In this document: positions 25,915 to 37,116 of the stretch, piece after piece
Numbering within the stretch: position 1 is the first letter of the stretch
Layout: each line of letters starts with the position of its first letter
Assembly (NCBI GenBank): GCA_019022495.1
Contig: JAFEKR010000009.1
Location: 2,294,001-2,358,000 of the forward strand
DNA length: 64,000 nt
Origin: Epichloe hybrida
Taxonomy: Eukaryota; Ascomycota; Sordariomycetes; Hypocreales; Clavicipitaceae
Direction: 5' to 3'
Notes under the pieces: generated by a model
Told to the model about the DNA's origin: nothing
The model's database searches: none
The model's input: only the letters and a program-made list of their open reading frames with translations
Program-made: the position numbers and the translations under genes

Positions 25915-26708
25915 ATGTCCCGCGTCACGGCTCCCATGTCCAAGATGGCCAGATCGCTGAGCAGCTCAACGTCCGGCGTGGTCGCTCGCTCTGCTCACGC
26001 CGCCGGGGCGTCACTCATGCCCAAATACGCAGAGCTGCTGCACAACCGGCGGAGTCACGAGCACTCCGATGTACGTATTCTATCACAAGGGCATCTTCCT
26101 TGAATTTCCCCAAGGACAGAGTGCAAGGATGCGCGAAAACTGCATGAAACGCAACTAGTCACCTTTTTGAAAAAAAAAAAAAAAAACAAGAAACGAGAAC
26201 CTCGTGGCTAACCTCGTCCAAGTCCAAGTCCTCCCGTGGCCTCGCCACGACTCACCGTCCGACACCCCAGCCATCGCTCGCCAACCGCACCAAGCCCCTG
26301 ATGCAGACCTTCCACTCCTCCGCCTCACCAGCCACGCACACATCCAAAACGCACATTGACGCCGCTGTTCTCCCCTCAATGGGCTTCCTGGTCGGCTCAT
26401 CGAAACCCGGCCATGGCCCGCGCATGCCGCTCCTCCCCGACAACTATGGCGCCGCCCACGTCCCCATGGCCACAGAGACCATCACCGTGCCCGAGGTGAC
26501 CATTGTGGCAGCCGACCCGGACAACGTGGTCCCTGGCGCACCAAAGGCGGGCATACAAGGCCTCGGTCTCGATGGCGTTGAGCTCAAGTTCTTGTACGAC
26601 GAGAGCAGTCAGCCTCGTCGGGAGCAGGAGAGCAGTGGCATGATTCGCGACATCTGGAAAGGCATGGTCGAGGACGTCTTTGGAGGGACCCCCAAGAAGG
26701 CCATCTGA
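25915..26708 (+). CDS. Hypothetical protein, about 213 aa, two exons
   Basis: Exon 1 is 25915-26070 (52 codons, ending GAT before a GTACGT donor). Exon 2 most likely starts at 26223, after a GGCTAAC branch point and a CCAAG acceptor; in-frame alternatives are 26229 and 26271. The N-terminus (MSRVTAPMSKMARSLSSSTS) is basic, Ser-rich and free of acidic residues, as in mitochondrial targeting peptides. The C-terminus contains VTIVAADPDNVVPGAPKAGI, LGLDGVELKFLYDE and IRDIWKGMVEDVFGG. I do not recognise the family. The gene is convergent with rae1. Confidence 0.7.
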
Positions 26709-27322
26709 GCTCCATGGAGTTTTTTTTTTTTTTTCCCCCTCTCTCGCAAATGTCCAGTTTGGCACCCACATTGCACTTTTTTTGTGTTGGAAATACATAG
26801 TTTGTAACGATGCGAGGGCTGGAGAAAGATATGGATTGGACTGGGAGGAGAGGCCGATGGACTTTTTCTTGATGTGTGATATGAGCGTCGTTGTTTCTGA
26901 AGAAACCACCACTTTGAGCTATAGGATGTTCTGATAATTCTGTGCGCAAGGCGCCAAAAACAATTTCAATTCAATTAAAAAAAAGACCAAGACATGCGTA
27001 AACCAATTCCAACTTTGGTTGCCATCCGGAGTTTTCTTTCAGAACATAATTCATGTTGGACACATACTTTGTCTCATTCGACACCTGCGGACTCGTTGTA
27101 TATGAAAACGTCGATTGATTTTCCGTACCTAAAGCTACATACAAGTTTATAAAGGAACTTTATCCCAAAGGTATCATCTGCATCGTGATATCACAACACT
27201 CTCTCTGGCCTTGTTACACCCCTCCCTGGAGCACCTCAATGCTCTCCTATGTCCACCCCCCCCTCCTTGCCCTACTGTCCATATAATTGACCACCAGTCG
27301 CAGGCCCTGCTTTACCATCCAT
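26709..27322. other. Intergenic between convergent genes
   Basis: 614 bp of probable 3' untranslated regions. It includes a poly-T run near 26,720 and AT-rich sequence, with no supported gene. Confidence 0.4.
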
Positions 27323-28554
27323 CTACCTCTTCTTCATCGACGGTCGTGGCTTACACTCGTCATTAGTCACGGGATGCAGCATAACCTTGATTGGGTAGTT
27401 TTGGGTGTTGTGCTGGTAGCCCTTGCTCCAGTCGTATCCGACAGCATAAGCGAAGATGCTACCGTTCTTGTTGAAAGTCGTGGCGGTAATGCTACCTCCG
27501 ACGTTGGGATACCCCTTGAGACGGTGCTTGGCGTCCTTGTCCCAGAAGTGGAACGTGCCGTCCGATCCGGCAGTGCTAAAGGTTCCGTGGACGGGATGGA
27601 AGGAGATATCGTTGACGGCATGTACATTGACGACGTTGTTCACCGCCGCATCTCGGTGGCATTTGAATGAGAAGTTGGAACTGAACAGATCGCTTGTCAG
27701 CCATTTTCAAGGCGCAGCTGTTTGTAGACAGACGCGAAGCAACGGCGATACGACTTACCTTGCATCCTTGTCCTCAACGTATTGAATGGCGCAACGACCC
27801 TCGATGCTGCCGATAGCAAAGCCCGCAGAATCGGTAAAGCAACTGACGACTCGCGTCTGCCACTTGAGCGGGCTCTGGAGCGTCTTGTAGAACTTGGATG
27901 GGTTCCGCATATCGATCACGTTGATGTATCTGTCTGCAGTGCCAACAACGCACAAATTGTCCCTGACATCCATGGTATATACGCGCTCCTGGCACGAAAC
28001 AGTCGCTGCTGCCTGTCCCTGCTGCCTCAAGTCCCAGTACTTGATCGTCTTGTCCCATGAGCCAGATACTATCATGGGAGCACCGCCACTCTCGAAGAAC
28101 CGACACGCTCGAACGGGTTGATCGTGCGTGCCAATGATAATATCTTGCTGAGAAGCCAGGTCGCACACTTTGACATTCTTATCCGCACCAGCTGATGCTA
28201 TCTTCGTACCGTCCTGCAAAGCAAAGGAAAAGTTCAGTAAGCGGTTCGAGCCAAATGGTTGCTGTGGCAAGTCGCCACCGGCCAGCTTACCTTGGAGAAG
28301 TCGCAACTTAGGACTGGCTGTGAGTGTTCGTATGCGTGCCGACCTTGGCTCTGGCCATTCTGGGAAATCTCGTAGACTCGGACCTTGTTATCCCAGCTGG
28401 ACACGGCGAGGAAGTCGGGTCCATTGGGGGCTGGTGAAAAACTGAGGTCGGAGATGGTATCGGTGGGAGGATCGCTGAGTGCCACGTCAGATTTGAGGTC
28501 ACCAACGGTATTGGTCGCTGCCGAGCTGGCGGCAGACCCGAAGAGACCAGACAT
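27323..28554 (-). CDS. rae1: mRNA export factor Rae1/Gle2, WD40 protein, three exons
   Basis: Exons 28291-28554, 27759-28213 and 27323-27680 (introns 77 and 78 bp) give 358 aa, the normal size for the family. It is a seven-bladed WD40 propeller that binds nucleoporin Nup98/Nup145 and RNA at the nuclear pore. Repeats are visible as FLAVSSWDNKVRVYEI, IASAGADKNVKVCDLASQ, MIVSGSWDKTIKYWDLRQ, LCVVGTADRYINVIDMRN, AIGSIEGRCAIQYV and FSTAGSDGTFHFWDKDAKHR. The C-terminal YAVGYDWSKGYQ block is typical of Rae1. The N-terminus has the short Ser/Thr/Ala region and the DPPTDTISDLSFSP motif expected at blade 1. The ATG at 28554 is the natural family start. Confidence 0.95.
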
Positions 28555-30463
28555 GATGCGTGTATCGCTTCAGACGAAACCCTAAGCTATGTTCCGGACA
28601 AGTGCGGTTTATCGAGGTCGAGCGAACGAGGCAAAAGTCGAGCTGTCGCGAGGCCAGGGTCGTGGTGCGCGTGCAGCTCAACGCGCGACTGTTTCGTCGT
28701 CCCCTAGACGAAAAGCGGTTCGCCTGATTGAAGCAGAGGCAGAGGCACAAGAGGACTTGGGGCTGTTTCTGTCGACCAAAGGTTGTTCTGGTTGGTAAGG
28801 AGTTTTATATAATATGCTTTGGACCTTGGTCTGCAGGCACGAAAGACAAAACCAACCAGCTTTCTTGGGCCTGGCAGTTGATTGGCTCACAATCGCAAAT
28901 TCTCGATAGGCACGCACCCCCCTGTAGAAGCATGCCTATCAAGACACGAGCGCACGGCTTATGTACTCCGTGCTTTGTGTAAAAAGTGGGACCCGCCAAG
29001 CTAAATAAAATTCCAACCACGACCGGCACTCACTTTTTCCTTCTTTTTCCCTTCTCTCCTCTCCACCCCCTCGCTCAACAAATCGCTATTCGAAGCTTTC
29101 ACACAGAGACACATTTGCCTAGGCTCTGCGTCTCAGCATCAAATAATTCACGCTTTGGGAGAAAGTCCCCGGACGTCTCCATTTTGGAGCTTGCGGAAAC
29201 GCGCCGCCATAGAAGCACTGCGGCTGACCTTTGGCACCTTGGCCCTCTTTGTGGACATCAGCCCTGCCTGTCGCTACATCCGTTTATTCTCGCGAGTTCT
29301 TTCCGGAACCAAGTTTGCATCTCTCGACCCCTTTGGATGAAGATATGAGTCCGTGTCCGGATGGTGTGACTAGGGCCTTTGGCTACGAACAAGCAGACTC
29401 GGATGATGGGCAGCCGTGTGATGGCATGAGTTGCGGCATCGGGAGCTAAGGACTTGTTGTCGAGATTGATAGGTATGCGATTGCTTTGGTCTTGCACCAA
29501 GTTACTCGATGGGGCTTATTCTTGAGGCGAGGGGGTCAATAATCCTCATCAACAGTTGTTGACGGCGAAGCCAAGAAACCCTCCCTTTTTTTTTTTCTAA
29601 CGCTCTCGAACTTCGTGGGAAGTTTGCTTTTTGGCTTAGCTTGTCGACGGCAGATATGAATGGACATTCATATGATGATGACAAATATAGAGTCAAGCGC
29701 TGAGGCAAGAAAAATCTTGCCGATGCAGACCATTAAACAAATGTCTCTGATGAAACTCTTTGTCCTAAGTAGCGTAAGTCTGGGTCGCAATGTATCGATC
29801 AATTGTGGGTGAGCAACATCGACTGTAGACTGTTTTTACTTTTTTACTGTTTTAACCTACCTATGTTCTCTCTTCTTCAATGATTAATTATTGTCAATCG
29901 TATGGATCCCGAACTTATGTTATTTGTTTTACCGGCTCTAGCCAGCCTGTGGACCGTCTCTGATAGGCGTCAAGCTAGATTCCGCATCACTGAGAATTCA
30001 TTGCTCGCACACCTAGTGATTGGCAATGTCCCCTCGGGCTAAGAGTCACTGGTCATGATGAACACCGTACTCCGTGATGGAAACCGAATCTGTACATGAG
30101 AACCATTGGGTTTTTTTCTTTGGCATGTTCTTCATCAACGGGGATCTGGATGATCTCGCGTCACCCGTTCGAATGCACATCCCACAGCCCAAGAATCATA
30201 TTTGTCTTTTCTTTCCTCATGCGTCGAACCATCTTGAGGTTCCTTGTGTAATGAGTTTCAATTAGTCGTTGGCCAAGGCGGCCTCTTGTCAAACCGCCGC
30301 AAAATGAAGCTTGACAGTGATGTGTTAACCCGCCGTTGTTTCGTGTTCCCGCAGGGTCCTGCGCCTGGTCCGTTCCCCAAAATGACCTGAGCTAATCGAT
30401 TATTGTAATTAAATGTTTTCAGGCACTGTCACCGCAAGTCCAAAATTGTGCCGCCAAAGGCTT
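28555..30463. other. Long intergenic region up to retroelement E1, 1.9 kb
   Basis: Contains the rae1 promoter. Several frames of 60-120 aa occur (for example 28986-29348 +) but none has a recognisable product or good splice partners. A poly-T run lies near 29,590. Composition is normal until 30,463, where the E1 LTR begins abruptly. Confidence 0.5.
30460..30463. repeat. Left target-site duplication GCTT of element E1
   Basis: GCTT directly before the 5' LTR matches GCTT directly after the 3' LTR (48269-48272). A four-base match alone is weak, but it sits exactly at both LTR ends. Confidence 0.6.
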
Positions 30464-30579
30464 TGTTAAGTGGGGAAATAGCTTATATAATCATGGCTAT
30501 AATAATTATAGAACCTTAGTAGCTAGATTAGATAGTAATTAACTATTATTATTACCTTAATCTTATAGGTACTATTATA
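30464..30579 (+). repeat. E1 5' LTR, 116 bp
   Basis: Starts TGTTAAGTGGGG and ends GGTACTATTATA. It aligns without gaps to 48153-48268 with seven differences. All seven are transitions at CpA/TpG sites. Confidence 0.9.
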
Positions 30580-32170
30580 TAGTAATAAGACTAGGACCTA
30601 TATGTATTATTATTATCTTAGAATAGACTTAAAATTATCCTATATAATTAATTATCTCTAAGAACATAAAGGAGTTAAGACTAGCGCTAAATAAATAAGA
30701 GATAATTAAATAAAGATAATATAAAGAGTAATGCTTTATATAAAATTACTAGAGTATAGCTAAGGTTAGAAATAGGATAATAGATATATCCTAGGAACTA
30801 TAGTTACTTAATAATAAAGGATAAGAGATAAGGTCTAATCCTAACTATAGCTAGGAATAGCTTTAATTATTAAAGCTATAATTACTAAGGACTATAGGAC
30901 TTAAGTAATAGGTTTAAGAACTATAAGGCTTAGATATACTAGCTAGGAGACTAATAGAGAGAATAACTTTATATTTAATAAGAGATAGAATCTTAAATAA
31001 TACTTAAACTAGAGATCCTAAACCTTAGGAGAAGTAATTAAATTAATAAATAAATAAGACTAGAATAAGCTTAGATTATAAAGATTAGTAAGAGGGAATA
31101 ATTAATTAGTAGCTTATAGTAATTAATTAGTAGGATACTATTAGATATAGTAGCTAAAATAGAAAGCTTATTTTACGCTAGATATATTAAGATAAGAGAA
31201 TACTTTAAACTAATTTAAGGAACTAGAGATATTAGGTTTAAAACTAAAAAACTATTCCTAGAACTTAATATTTTTAGACTTAGTAAAACGCTATTATTCC
31301 TTATAGAAAGGAATAAATACTAATTAAGAAATAGATACGCCTAGATAATAAAATCACTTTCTAACTTTTTAGGACTTATAGAATTACGCTTAAAGCTAAG
31401 AAATAGGACCTAGTAAATAGCATTTAATAGACTTAGCTATAAGGCAGTACACACTCTAACTCTTATATAAACAAAGTATTAGATTAACTATTTTATAACT
31501 ATATTTATTACTATAAAATAATAACTAACTACTAAACTTAAATAATAAACTTAAACTATAACACTCTATAGTATTATAGTAGGAAAAGGCGCTAGCATAG
31601 AAATATGTAATATAGCTAGATAATAGGGTTAAACCTTATAAGTTTAGGTAGTCTTTAACCTACCTCTTTAATTTAAAAACCACGGTTTACTAAGGTAATC
31701 ACACTGCTATAATCTAAGGGGGGGCGTATAGACTATTAACTTACTTTTAACTTACTTTTGTCTTTATAGTATTGCTTATTTAATCTTCTAATTAGCAGGT
31801 ATAGTGTGAATTATATATTACACTATGCTCCTTAGTATAGAATTTACCTTAGAGTTAAAAAAAATAGGAAGGTTTAAAGCAGTAATTATTACAAAGTTAA
31901 AACATACCTAACCTTAGGAGTTAGGATTAGCAAAAGGAATAAGGAAAGTAATAGATAGGTTAAGGATAGTTTTTCTTAAGTTAAAGGGCACTTAGTTTTT
32001 TTCTTTTCTTTTAGACTTTAAGTAACCTAATAGAAAACTTTATTATAGTAAGTTTTAAGTTTAACCTAATTCCTTATTCTAATTAGAGTTTGCTATAGCG
32101 TACTTTATTCTTTATTAAAAGCTCTTTCTCTTATTTATATAGACTCTAATAATTCCCTTTATTAACCTAA
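30580..32170. other. E1 leader region without recognisable coding trace
   Basis: About 1.6 kb between the 5' LTR and the first gag-like trace. It is AT-rich and I recognise no frame on either strand. A G-rich run near 31,720 is followed by a direct repeat of the AACTTACTTTT type. Confidence 0.4.
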
Positions 32171-35034
32171 GACCCTTTTCTAGCATTACTATTTATATTA
32201 TGTTTATAAATAATTCACCGCTTAAGATTTATATATAGGAGAATCTAATCCTAGACTTTAACTCTAAATCTAAAAGAGCTTTATCTTTATTTTACCTAAA
32301 TCCTAACCCTAAATTACCTATTCCTTTATCTAAAGTTAAAGATATTTTACCCCTTTTCCTAACTTTATTACTTTAATCTCCTAAGGCTACTAATACTAGT
32401 AATTTAGGATAGTTAATTACTATAAATAATATCCTACTTCCTATAATATTATATAATATTAGTAAAATAACTTTCTTTAGATATCCTAGAGATAGACTAG
32501 CCTAAGACTATATAGACTACTATCTTACTATAATAGCTATAGCTTAAATCCCTAATTATACTAATACTTTAGCATATTATAACTTTACTTAAGGTTTAAG
32601 GGGAAAGGCTATAACTTAGTATAAAGATCTAGACTATAAAGACTATAAGTAAGAAGTTCTAAAGGATAAGTTTATAAAGAAGTTTAAGAAGCCTAATTTA
32701 CTTCTAAAGGTAATAATATAGTAAGAAGCTTATTACTTTACTAGGGAAAAGGGAGAAAGCCTAAACGCCTATATTTAAAGAGTAAAATACCTAGTATCTA
32801 AGGTAAGAGTAAAAGTAAGATAAGTTTTATTTATAAACTTTATAATATATATAGTAAATAGAGATTTAGATCTATAACTATAGGAGAGAGTAGTAAATTA
32901 TTTATATATAACTAATAAATAGACATAGGGAATAGCTTTATAAGTCCTTATAATATTAAATCTTAAAGTTATTTTATATAACTATTAATCCTTTGCTTCT
33001 AAAAAAATCTCCTAGCTTAGCAAAGAGTCTAGAATACTAGATTATTCTAACCTAGTTTACGTGTAAATAAAAGAATAAGCTAAGAGAGATAAATTAGCTA
33101 ATAAAGTTTAAGCCTAGAGGGATAAAAAGATAGTAGATCTAATCTATTAACTTAAAGCTTTCTAAGCCTAAGCTATAGGAGAACTATCTAGACTATATAG
33201 ATAAATAAGATAAGGAAAATATAATATTAATAATCCCCCCTAGTTACCTAGAAAGCTAGTAATTAAATAGATATAGGAAGATAGATAATAAGATCCTAAT
33301 TTATTTTAGTATTTCTTATATAAAGAATAGGGATATATAGGGTATAACTATTCTAGTAAGGATAAATATTTATTAGAAGATTTTAAAAGATATTAAGAAT
33401 AGTAAACCTAAGAGGGTTATTAGATAAAGAGAGAATATTAATAGGAGTTAGATAACTCTAACTAAATTAACTATATTAGTAGTCTAGAAAGAAAACTAAT
33501 TTCACTGCCTAGTTTTATACTAATATAGAGATTTATAGTACTTAATACTTCTATACTAAACTATTAACCCCTGAGTTTTATCTAAGAGGGAAATAAGATA
33601 GATTATACTTATACTATAACCCTAGGGGATTTAAAGGGAAAAAGTTTAGAACCTATATAGATAAGAGAGCTAGCTAGAAAGATTATAAAACTATCTAATA
33701 AGCCTAGATTAGTTTTAGATAAATAAGCATAATAGTAAGTTAAGGAGATTCTAGATATAAAAGAAGTTAAGGAAACCTAAAACCTATTCTTCTCTAATAT
33801 AACACATTTACTATAGAAAATAACTCTAGAAGAATTTAAAAGATTACTACTAGCTATAAGACCTTATTTAGATAAAATTATAGGACCTTCCTAGAAAATA
33901 ATAACTTTAAATTTACCTTATAAGGTAATAATAAAAGATATAGCACTAAAGGAAACTCTTACCTTAAAATAAAGGCTAAAGTTAGAAAAGATTAAAGTAA
34001 CTAAAGAGTATTAAGTTCTAGTATTTAACTTAGGAAAATATCTTAGGAATATAATAGTTTCTATTAGTATCCTCTAGTTACTTTAACTAGCCCTAATTAT
34101 TTAATAGTAACTAAGCTATTTAATATAGTGTTAAAAAAAGACTAAGAGTAAGGGAGTAAAATCTATAATTATAAATCTTATAGAACTATTTAAAGAAGCA
34201 GTCTAGCTAATATATAAGGCTAACTTAACCCTAGGATTAGTAAACGCTATAATTACTTAAAATAATATTATAAAACTAGATAGAGATATAGTAACTACTT
34301 TAGGATATATTATAATATATATTAAGAGTTACTAATGTAATTTAGTTCTAATTAATAGAGAATCTAGTATTAAACTAGTAAGCAAAAACTTCCTAGTAAA
34401 ATTTAGGTTTATAGTAGTATAACTTAGGGAAAAGCAATATATTTAGATAGTAAATAATATAAAATATCTAATTACTTACTACGCTTACTTATAAGTTATT
34501 ACTAGGGGAATCCTAGCTCTAGTAAAATATTACATTATACTAGTTTAACAAGACTAGGATATTTTATTAGGTAAAGTCTAGCTAAGAAGAATAGAAGCTA
34601 TTAAATATTATATAGAAAATAAGTTAATAATTAAAGGAGCAAATAAAGTTACTTAGACTTTACTACTTTATTTATACCTAGATTTATTTTAGAAGTCTAA
34701 TAAATAAGGTTAACTTCCTAAGAGAACTAGACCTAAGAAGCCTATAGAGTTTATAAAAGATAATTAAGAAATCTTAGAAGTAAAAGAAATCTTAAGAGGG
34801 ATAAATATAGAGATCTATAAATAAACTAATAAGAAGGACTTAAAAAAATAAGAACTACAAATAATATTGCTAGTAATTATTCATAGGATTAGTTATTTAA
34901 TCTAATATTGCTAGATAAAGAAGAAATAAGCTCTAAATAAGAGATAAGTAAAACTTAGACATAACATATATATTAGAAGGAGGGAACATTAGAAGGACGT
35001 GATATAAAAACTAGAAATAAAGAATTACTATCTA

Positions 35035-35083
35035 AGATAGACTAAGAAAAATAGACTAAGAAAAATAGACTAAGAAAAATAGG
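35035..35083. repeat. Short tandem repeat, about 16-bp unit, in E1
   Basis: Three consecutive copies of an ACTAAGAAAAATAG-type unit (CTAAGAAAAATAGA repeated). It lies in the purine-rich part of E1 upstream of the reverse transcriptase. Confidence 0.8.
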
Positions 35084-35599
35084 AAGTATTTATAAATAGT
35101 AAGAGAACTAAAACCAGAATAGGAATAATAGATATATAAGAGAATAAACTAGAGGAGGAGGAAATAAGGACTAAAATAGAAATAGAAGATAATCTATTAT
35201 TAGGAAAATACAAATTAACTTTAATCTCTAATGCTATAATCCTATAGAAACCGCTTTAAAACCTTAGAATAAATAGCTTTACTAATAAGAATACCACTAA
35301 GACAAAAATAAAATAACTTTACTCTTACTTTACTAGAATAAAACCATTAGGATAGATAGCTAATATATAGAAGATTATCTAGAGTTAAATTAAACATTAG
35401 GAGGTAGCCTAGAAAAGGGAATAGAACGAAAACTCCTCTTATAATATTATGAACATTATAAACACTAAATAACTAGAATAGATTAAGGGGAACTATAAGG
35501 GTAATAGGTAATTATTAAACTTAATAGGAAATAATAAGAAACCTTTAGATCTCTTAGAAATACTAGCTAGATTAGCCTAAATAAAATAGATAGATAAGT

Positions 35600-36095
35600 A
35601 TAAGCTAGACACTAATAGATATCTAGGAGACCTAATTTATATAGGAAATTAGAAAATTAAGGGGTTTACCTATAAAAGTGAAAAACCCTATATAAATAAC
35701 TAGAATAAAGTTTCTATTTATAAAACATAAGATAGTTCATAGCATTCTAAGGACTTAGTTATAGAGCTAGGAGATTATTATAAGCTAGACACAGTTAGAC
35801 ACGCGCATACACTAATTTATATGCAAAATTAGAATATTAAGGGGTCCCCCTTAGAAAATGAAAATCCCTATATAAATAAGAAGTTACGTAACTTAGAAGA
35901 AGAAACTAAGGCTAGCGAATAATATCTAGTAAACTTAGCTAATTTAATATATCTAAAGGCTAATATAGTAGGAGACATAGGGGATAGAATAGGTGTATAA
36001 GATATAAAGAGATAAGCTAAAGAGCTAATTTATATAGGAAAACAGGAAATCAAGGGCTACCCCTTATAATTCTAAAATCTCTATATAAATTAACT
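35600..36095. repeat. Three dispersed copies of a 70-100 bp unit in E1
   Basis: Copies near 35,605-35,700, 35,785-35,880 and 36,015-36,095 share an AAGCTAGACAC-like start, then CTAATTTATATAGG, an AAGGGGT..CCC block, and end in a CCCTATATAAATAA-like motif. They are spaced by about 180-230 bp upstream of the reverse transcriptase. Confidence 0.7.
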
Positions 36096-36894
36096 ATTAT
36101 TATTCTCCTCCCCTAAAACTATTATTTTATAGTTTAAGAATTCATATATTAAGCTAGGAGACTATACAGGTAATAATAATTAGAGGATAATAATTAAGCA
36201 ATTATACTATATATTTAAAGAGTGCTTTATTTCTAGACTTAAGGATATTTATACTATAAATCTTCTAGAATATTACATCCCTTTAATCCTAGGAGTAAGA
36301 CCTAGTAAACATAAATAGTATAGGTATTTAGTAGCTTATTAAGACTTTTTAAAACAGGTTTTCCTAGTAATAGAGAGAGTAGGAATTATTTAATAAGGAA
36401 ACTTAGAATAGGTAGCGCTAATAATATTTACTCTAAAGCCTAGATAGAAGGTTTTTAGAGTGATTTATAACTTTAGGGATATGAATAGTAAGACTATTAA
36501 ATTAGGTTATTTATGTTATAATATAGAAGCGGACTTAGATTTAGTTTACTATAGTTACTCTAAGTTTATATTATAGACTAACGCTTTAAATAGATTTTAG
36601 GCTATTAGTATTTACTTACTAAATAGGTATAAAATAGCTTTCTTTAGACTAAATAGGATATACTTCTATAATAATATAGCTTAAGGATTAATAGGGTTAC
36701 TAGTAACTTATACTAGATTTAGGGACCTTACCTTTAGACACTTGTTTTTCTAGGATAGTACTAAAAGCAAATCTATTCTAGGGTATATAAAAGATATACA
36801 CACTTTATTTTCTATTTATGCAAATAATTATTATATAGGCTTAGAGATATAGGAAGACTATTTTAACTTTCTCTAGAAGAGATACTTTCTAAGG

Positions 36895-36899
36895 GTAGC
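36895..36899. repeat. Left target-site duplication GTAGC of element E2
   Basis: Matches GTAGC at 45752-45756 exactly. Joining the flanks over one copy restores the E1 reverse transcriptase frame. Confidence 0.85.
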
Positions 36900-37116
36900 T
36901 GTAAGGGCTTAGGCTTTGCCTAAGCATTGTTTGTATAGTAGTTAGAGAGGGGAGTGGTAGAAGTAGTTAGGGTAAGGAAAGGAGACTTATATAAGTAGCT
37001 AAGGGGGTATAAGGGGCACCACTAGGGATAGCCTCTTACCCTTTTTCCTTTTTCCTTAAGTCTCTTAATACTATATTAACGCCCTATTATAGTTACCTAG
37101 GGGCTAGTCTATAATA
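36900..37116 (+). repeat. E2 5' LTR, 217 bp
   Basis: Starts TGTAAGGGCTTAGGC and ends GTCTATAATA. It aligns without gaps to 45535-45751, with about 20 differences, all transitions. A short inverted repeat (GGCTTAGGCTTTGCCTAAGC) lies near its start. Confidence 0.9.

Noticed and set aside
29155..29340. 61-aa frame in the rae1-E1 intergenic region
   Set aside because: No recognisable motif, no splice partners and overlapping frames on both strands. It looks like chance.
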